A DNA stretch of 64,000 nt from positions 248,001 to 312,000 of the forward strand of contig NZ_FOJF01000003.1 in assembly GCF_900110995.1 (NCBI RefSeq). Direction: 5' to 3'. Below the pieces are notes generated by a model. The model did no database searches. It was not told the DNA's origin and was given only the letters and a program-made list of their open reading frames with translations. Origin of the DNA: Chitinophaga sp. YR573. GTDB lineage: Bacteria; Bacteroidota; Bacteroidia; Chitinophagales; Chitinophagaceae. A program made the translations under genes and the position numbers. Shown here in pieces: positions 59,631 to 64,000 of this stretch. Numbering within the stretch: the first letter of the stretch is position 1; the number at the start of each line of letters is the position of its first letter.

Positions 59631-62600
59631 ATGAATTTTATAGAAGCAGCACTTAAATATAAACAACTGACACTGGCTGTTCTGTTGATGCTTTTTGCGG
59701 TGGGAGTCAACTCGCTTTTGCATATGCCCCGTCGTGAAGATCCTAAGATTACCATCAGAACAGGCCTGGTGATGGCCACATTCCCGGGTGCATCATCTAC
59801 ACAGGTAGAAGAGCAGGTTACCAAAAAACTTGAACAGTATCTTTTTCAATATGAAGAAGTAGATAAAACCAAAACCTACTCTACGTCTAAAGATGGTATT
59901 GTGGTCATCAATGTGGAACTGGCGGAAAGCGTAAAACAACCCGATATTTTCTGGAGTAAACTGAGGCACCAGCTACTGGTATCTAAAGAAGTGGACCTGC
60001 CACAGGGTGTGCAGGGGCCGATTGTGGATTCTGACTTTGGGGATACAGAAGCCATGGTGATAGCGCTGGAAAGTAACGATGCCAGCTACGAAGAATTGAA
60101 AGGTTATAGTGAAAAGGTAGAAGAGCAGATCCGTACTATGAAAGAGGCTTCTAAAGTGAAGCGTATCGGAGAACAACAGGAAGAAGTGGTCGTATCATCT
60201 ACATCGGGAAAGCTATCGCAATACGGTATTAATATAGGGCAGGTAACGCAGGTGTTGCAATCACAGAACAGTATTAATGCTACCGGAGAAGTAAAGACCA
60301 GCAGCAGTAAAACGCCGCTGTACACCAATGGATATTTTCAAACCGAAACAGCACTTGCCAACCAGATTGTAGGTACATCGCCTGCCGGCTCACCGGTAAA
60401 ACTGGGAGATGTGGCTACGTTGAAAAGAGATTATGCAGAGCCGGAAAGCATCATTACCGTAAATGGTAATAAGGCCATGTTGTTGTCTATACAAATGCAT
60501 GAAGGCAACAATATTGTAGATTTTGGAAAAGAGGTAGAGAAAAAGATAGCAGATGCAAGGAAACTGATACCATCAAATGTGAAAATTACTACGTTGGTAT
60601 CGCAACCTGCACTGGTAAACGAAAATATATCACACTTTATTAAGGAATTTTTACTGGCGATATTATCAGTTATTGTGGTGGTTATTCTGCTATTGCCTTT
60701 CCGCATAGCATCAGTAGCTGCAATGGCGATACCTATGACGGTAGCCTTAACCTTTGCCATTTTAAACATGCTGGGTATTGAGTTGCATCAGGTTTCGCTG
60801 GCAGGACTTATACTGGTGCTGGGTATGGTGGTAGATGATGCCATCGTAATTGCGGACAACTATGTGGAACTGCTTGATGAAGGGGTGGACCGCTGGACGG
60901 CGGCATGGCGCAGCGCACATGATCTGCTTATTCCAGTGCTGGCTGCCACCGTTACCATTATAGCCTCATTTATGCCCATGGTGCTTATCAAAGGCTCTAC
61001 CGGTGAGTTTATATTTACATTGCCTATAACAGTGGCTGTTGCACTTATAGCATCATACTTTGTGGCTTTGTTCCTCACACCTTTGCTTTGCTATACTTTC
61101 ATTAAAAAAGGATTACACACTCAAACTACTTCATCCAAAGAAAAAAAATCGATACTTACCTATATGCAGGATGGCTACAATGCTGCACTGAGCTGGTGTG
61201 TAAAACACCCTGCACTTACCATACTTACCAGCGTTGCATTTGTGCTGCTTACAGGTCTGGTGTTTAAGCTGGGTGTACGTGAATTGTTCTTTCCTCCTGC
61301 GGAGCGTAACCAGTTTATAGTAGAATTATGGATGCCCACGGGTACCAGGCTGGAAAAGACGAATGCTGCTATTTTAAAAGCAGAGCAGTTGGTAAAGGGT
61401 GATAAAAGGGTTACCTCTTACGCTACGTTTACCGGTACATCGGCCCCAAGGTTTTACTACAATTTTTCGCCTGAGGTACCCACCAGCAATTATGCACTGA
61501 TCCTGGTAAATACCACTACTGATGAAACCACCGAAGAAATGGCGGAAGAGCTTACGGACAAGGTAAAAGGGCTGGCTCCCGACGGAACATTCTTTGTGAA
61601 GTTGATGCAGCAGGGAACAGACTTAAAAGCACCGGTAGAAGTACGTATCATAGGAGAGGATGTAACCCAGTTAAAAACCATAGCCGCTCAGGTAGGTGAT
61701 ATATTGAAGAAAGCGAAAGGCAGCTGTCAGGTACGCAGTGATTTTGGAGAGGATTATTACGGGCTGCAGATAACTCCCAGTGAAGATGCCGGACGATTGG
61801 GCTTTACCAGCACAGACATTGCACAGTCGGTGTACACAGGCTTCAGCGGCAGCGCTATTTCCACTATATACGAAGGCAGCAGTCCTGTAAAGATTGTATT
61901 GCGTTTAAATGAGAATGTCCGCAGAAGTACGTCAGACCTGCAAAACGTATATCTCACATCGCCGGTAAACAATGCCCAGATACCGCTAAGGCAAATAGCA
62001 GCACTGACACCACAATGGCAGAGCGGAAAAATAATGCACCGCAACGGCGTAAAAACATTAACAGTGCAGAGCGAAACCAGGCCCCATGTATTGCCGGCAG
62101 AGCTGCTTGAAGAAGTAAGGCCGGCCATAAACAAGCTGAAACTGCCCGGCGGCTACCGTATAGAATATGGCGGTGAAGAGGGAGGAAAGGAAGAGGTGGA
62201 AAATGACATGATAACTGCTTTATCAATAAGCCTGGCACTGATATTCTTTATCCTGTTATTTCAGTTTAAAAACTTAAAAGAGGCATTGATTATAATGGCC
62301 ACCATTCCATTGAGTTTGTTTGGCGCTATACTGGGCCTTGCGGTTACCGGCAATAACTTCAGCTTCACTGCATTCGTCGGGCTTATCGCGCTGTCCGGTA
62401 TCGTGGTGCGAAACGCTATTATCCTGATAGATTATACCAATATCCTGCTAAAGCAGGGCATGGATATAAAAACCGCCGCTGTAGAAGCCGCCAAGCGCAG
62501 GCTGCGCCCCATTTTTCTTACCGCCATGGCGGCAGCAGTGGGCGTATTACCCATGATTATTTCCAGATCGCCTATGTGGGCGCCGCTGGCAAGCGTACTG

Positions 62601-62708
62601 GCCTTTGGGGTAGTGTGGAGCATGATAATGGCCCTGCTTACTGTACCTGTTATGTACATAGGTATCATCAACAACAACGATAAAAAAAGTGCAAAAAATG
62701 AAGCTTAG
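59631..62708 (+). CDS. RND-family efflux pump inner membrane permease
   Basis: The 1025-residue pump should expel drugs or other compounds using the proton gradient. Both duplicated halves are seen, with TM1 (LAVLLMLFAVGVNSLL), the large periplasmic porter domains, and the TM4 proton-relay motif in GMVVDDAIVIADNYVELLDE. The second half repeats the pattern (FKNLKEALIIMATIPLSLFG, ALSGIVVRNAIILIDYTN, AAKRRLRPIFLTAMAAAVGV). The VDDA form is of hydrophobe/amphiphile-type (HAE) pumps rather than the metal type with VDGA. Its end overlaps the TolC-type gene by 11 bases. Confidence 0.94.
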   Translation: MNFIEAALKYKQLTLAVLLMLFAVGVNSLLHMPRREDPKITIRTGLVMATFPGASSTQVEEQVTKKLEQYLFQYEEVDKTKTYSTSKDGIVVINVELAESVKQPDIFWSKLRHQLLVSKEVDLPQGVQGPIVDSDFGDTEAMVIALESNDASYEELKGYSEKVEEQIRTMKEASKVKRIGEQQEEVVVSSTSGKLSQYGINIGQVTQVLQSQNSINATGEVKTSSSKTPLYTNGYFQTETALANQIVGTSPAGSPVKLGDVATLKRDYAEPESIITVNGNKAMLLSIQMHEGNNIVDFGKEVEKKIADARKLIPSNVKITTLVSQPALVNENISHFIKEFLLAILSVIVVVILLLPFRIASVAAMAIPMTVALTFAILNMLGIELHQVSLAGLILVLGMVVDDAIVIADNYVELLDEGVDRWTAAWRSAHDLLIPVLAATVTIIASFMPMVLIKGSTGEFIFTLPITVAVALIASYFVALFLTPLLCYTFIKKGLHTQTTSSKEKKSILTYMQDGYNAALSWCVKHPALTILTSVAFVLLTGLVFKLGVRELFFPPAERNQFIVELWMPTGTRLEKTNAAILKAEQLVKGDKRVTSYATFTGTSAPRFYYNFSPEVPTSNYALILVNTTTDETTEEMAEELTDKVKGLAPDGTFFVKLMQQGTDLKAPVEVRIIGEDVTQLKTIAAQVGDILKKAKGSCQVRSDFGEDYYGLQITPSEDAGRLGFTSTDIAQSVYTGFSGSAISTIYEGSSPVKIVLRLNENVRRSTSDLQNVYLTSPVNNAQIPLRQIAALTPQWQSGKIMHRNGVKTLTVQSETRPHVLPAELLEEVRPAINKLKLPGGYRIEYGGEEGGKEEVENDMITALSISLALIFFILLFQFKNLKEALIIMATIPLSLFGAILGLAVTGNNFSFTAFVGLIALSGIVVRNAIILIDYTNILLKQGMDIKTAAVEAAKRRLRPIFLTAMAAAVGVLPMIISRSPMWAPLASVLAFGVVWSMIMALLTVPVMYIGIINNNDKKSAKNEA

Positions 62709-64000
62709 TATATTGCTATTGGTCTTGATTCTACTGGGATATTCCCGCTTATCCGCTCAGACAAGCCCTGGATATTCTTTGCAACAGCTGATAGATGCTG
62801 CAATGGATAATAGTCACCTGCTTTCTATCAGAGAATACCAGGTGCAGGAAAAAATGAGTAAGCTAAAAGAAGATGAAATTAAAAGATATCCTTCTGCCAC
62901 TGTGGACGGTAGTTATCAATATAATTTCAAGCTACCTGAAATAACTCTACCTGCGGGAACAATAACTACGGGACTGCCTTCGGAAGACAGGAAATTTGCC
63001 ATAGGCGAAAAGAATACTTACAATGTAGGGCTCAATATTTATCAGCCCATCACCCAGCAATTTAAAATGGGTACGGGACTATCCATTGACAAAACTGATA
63101 TAAAGCTGGGGCAAAAAGAAAAGGAAAAAACAGCCCTGCAAATGCAGCTGGCGATTGAGCAACTGTATTACGGGGCGCTCATTGCCCAAAAGCAGGTAGA
63201 AGGTACAATGGCCAGACTGGAACTGGCTCAGGCCAGATTATACGATGCTGAGGGCGCACTGGCAGCAGGGAAAAGCACAGGGGTAAACCTTTCCGGCTTA
63301 CGGGCGGGTATATCCGGCGAAGAACAAAACCTGTTAAAACTCAACATTCAGGTGGAGGATTATCTGACCGAACTGGAAAGGCTTACCAGCCTTCATGCAA
63401 TAAAACTGGAAGCCGCAGAACCGGGCAGTGTGACCGTTAACCCTGTAGATGAGTATAAGCTGGCTGCCACCAGCAACCCTGATATAGAAATAGCACACCT
63501 GAATAAAGAGAAAGCCCTTCTGGGGATAAAAGCAGCAAAACAAAGTAACCTGCCGGATTTTGGCCTGATAGCGGGGTACTATGTGCAGCAGGGCAGCCCT
63601 GTATTGCCAGGTAACAGCCCTTATGTGGGCCTCAACCTGAAATGGAACATACAAGACCTTTTTTCCAATAAGCAGGTACAGTATCAACGGCAATACCAGC
63701 TAAAGCAGGCAGAAGAGGCTATCATCTATACTCAACAACAGGTAGAAAGCGATATTGATAAAGCATGGCGAAAAGTGAAACAATCGGATGCCCTGATAAC
63801 TGCAGCTCAGAAACTGGCAGGCTACCGCAGGGAAGCACTCAAAGAACAGGAGGACAGGCAGGTAAGCGGACTGGATACAAAAACCGTCTTGCTGGAAGCA
63901 AAGTCGCAACTGGCAGAGGCAGAAGCTGATCTATATGCGGCACAGTTGTCGAAGGCGCTGGCTATTGCAGCACTTAGAAATCTGACGGGGCAACATAGGT
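62698..64000 (+). CDS. TolC-family outer membrane factor (partial, cut by window edge)
   Basis: The outer membrane channel of the RND pump. Its ATG at 62698 overlaps the pump gene's end by 11 bases in another frame. The first 434 codons are visible. A signal peptide (KLSILLLVLILLGYSRLSAQ) is followed by the TolC pattern (GYSLQQLIDAAMDNSHLLSI, QLAIEQLYYGALIAQKQVEG, ESDIDKAWRKVKQSDALITA). The visible part ends with LRNLTGQHR, which is close to the normal C-terminus, so only a few codons are probably missing. Confidence 0.9.
   Translation, partial: MKLSILLLVLILLGYSRLSAQTSPGYSLQQLIDAAMDNSHLLSIREYQVQEKMSKLKEDEIKRYPSATVDGSYQYNFKLPEITLPAGTITTGLPSEDRKFAIGEKNTYNVGLNIYQPITQQFKMGTGLSIDKTDIKLGQKEKEKTALQMQLAIEQLYYGALIAQKQVEGTMARLELAQARLYDAEGALAAGKSTGVNLSGLRAGISGEEQNLLKLNIQVEDYLTELERLTSLHAIKLEAAEPGSVTVNPVDEYKLAATSNPDIEIAHLNKEKALLGIKAAKQSNLPDFGLIAGYYVQQGSPVLPGNSPYVGLNLKWNIQDLFSNKQVQYQRQYQLKQAEEAIIYTQQQVESDIDKAWRKVKQSDALITAAQKLAGYRREALKEQEDRQVSGLDTKTVLLEAKSQLAEAEADLYAAQLSKALAIAALRNLTGQHR

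Noticed and set aside
58588..64000. The RND efflux operon as a recently acquired island
   Set aside because: The neighbouring palindromic repeat and slightly different codon feel suggested it, but there are no insertion sequences, integrase or attachment sites, and I could not compute composition.

Overview
The window looks like a chromosomal piece of a Bacteroidota bacterium, most likely a Chitinophaga-type member of the Chitinophagaceae. The reasons are three SusC/SusD pairs, a hybrid two-component regulator, a protein with a type IX secretion (T9SS) tail, promoters of the TTTG-N19-TANNTTTG kind, and small peptides with the Bacteroidota lanthipeptide leader. Genus is inferred from style only. 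No rRNA, tRNA, CRISPR array or insertion sequence was seen.

Layout. 1-418: truncated secreted protein made of DTA repeats (minus). 554-5499: promoter, SusC/SusD pair, terminator. 5511-6125: unrecognised protein. 6186-6772: three unlisted tiny genes with a shared leader and different Cys/Ser/Thr-rich ends, read as orphan class I lanthipeptide precursors. 6937-8850: GH51 arabinofuranosidase. 9220-13765: TolC/MacA/MacB-type exporter operon. 13799-14653 (minus): 58-residue protein plus a putative ADP-ribosyltransferase-fold protein, arranged like a toxin-antitoxin pair. 14806-27408 (minus): five-gene block with a DUF4402 subunit, PapD-like chaperone, second DUF4402-like subunit, fimbrial usher, and a 2653-residue beta-repeat adhesin that ends in a T9SS sorting domain.

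27810-30032: Pif1-like helicase with a C-terminal HTH. 30073-42133: a polysaccharide utilization locus (hybrid sensor-regulator, SusC, SusD, surface glycan-binding lipoprotein, clan GH-A lipoprotein hydrolase). 42203-45985: sulfur cluster (Crp/Fnr regulator, TauE-type exporter, split YeeE-type transporter, CstB-like persulfide dioxygenase-rhodanese) with a palindrome that may be the regulator's operator. 46053-46268: tiny ORFs between two hairpins. 46409-51062: LLM oxidoreductase, PAS histidine kinase, lipoproteins, and a DUF3592-like membrane protein. 51236-58223: TPR regulator followed by a third SusC/SusD pair. 58241-58404: a striking nested inverted repeat. 58588-64000: RND tripartite efflux operon, with the last gene cut by the window edge.

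The most interesting items are the chaperone-usher operon whose giant last gene carries a T9SS tail, the three lanthipeptide-like precursors without visible modification enzymes, the putative ART toxin pair, and the nested repeat at 58241-58404. All functional statements come from reading motifs in the translations; no database search was possible.
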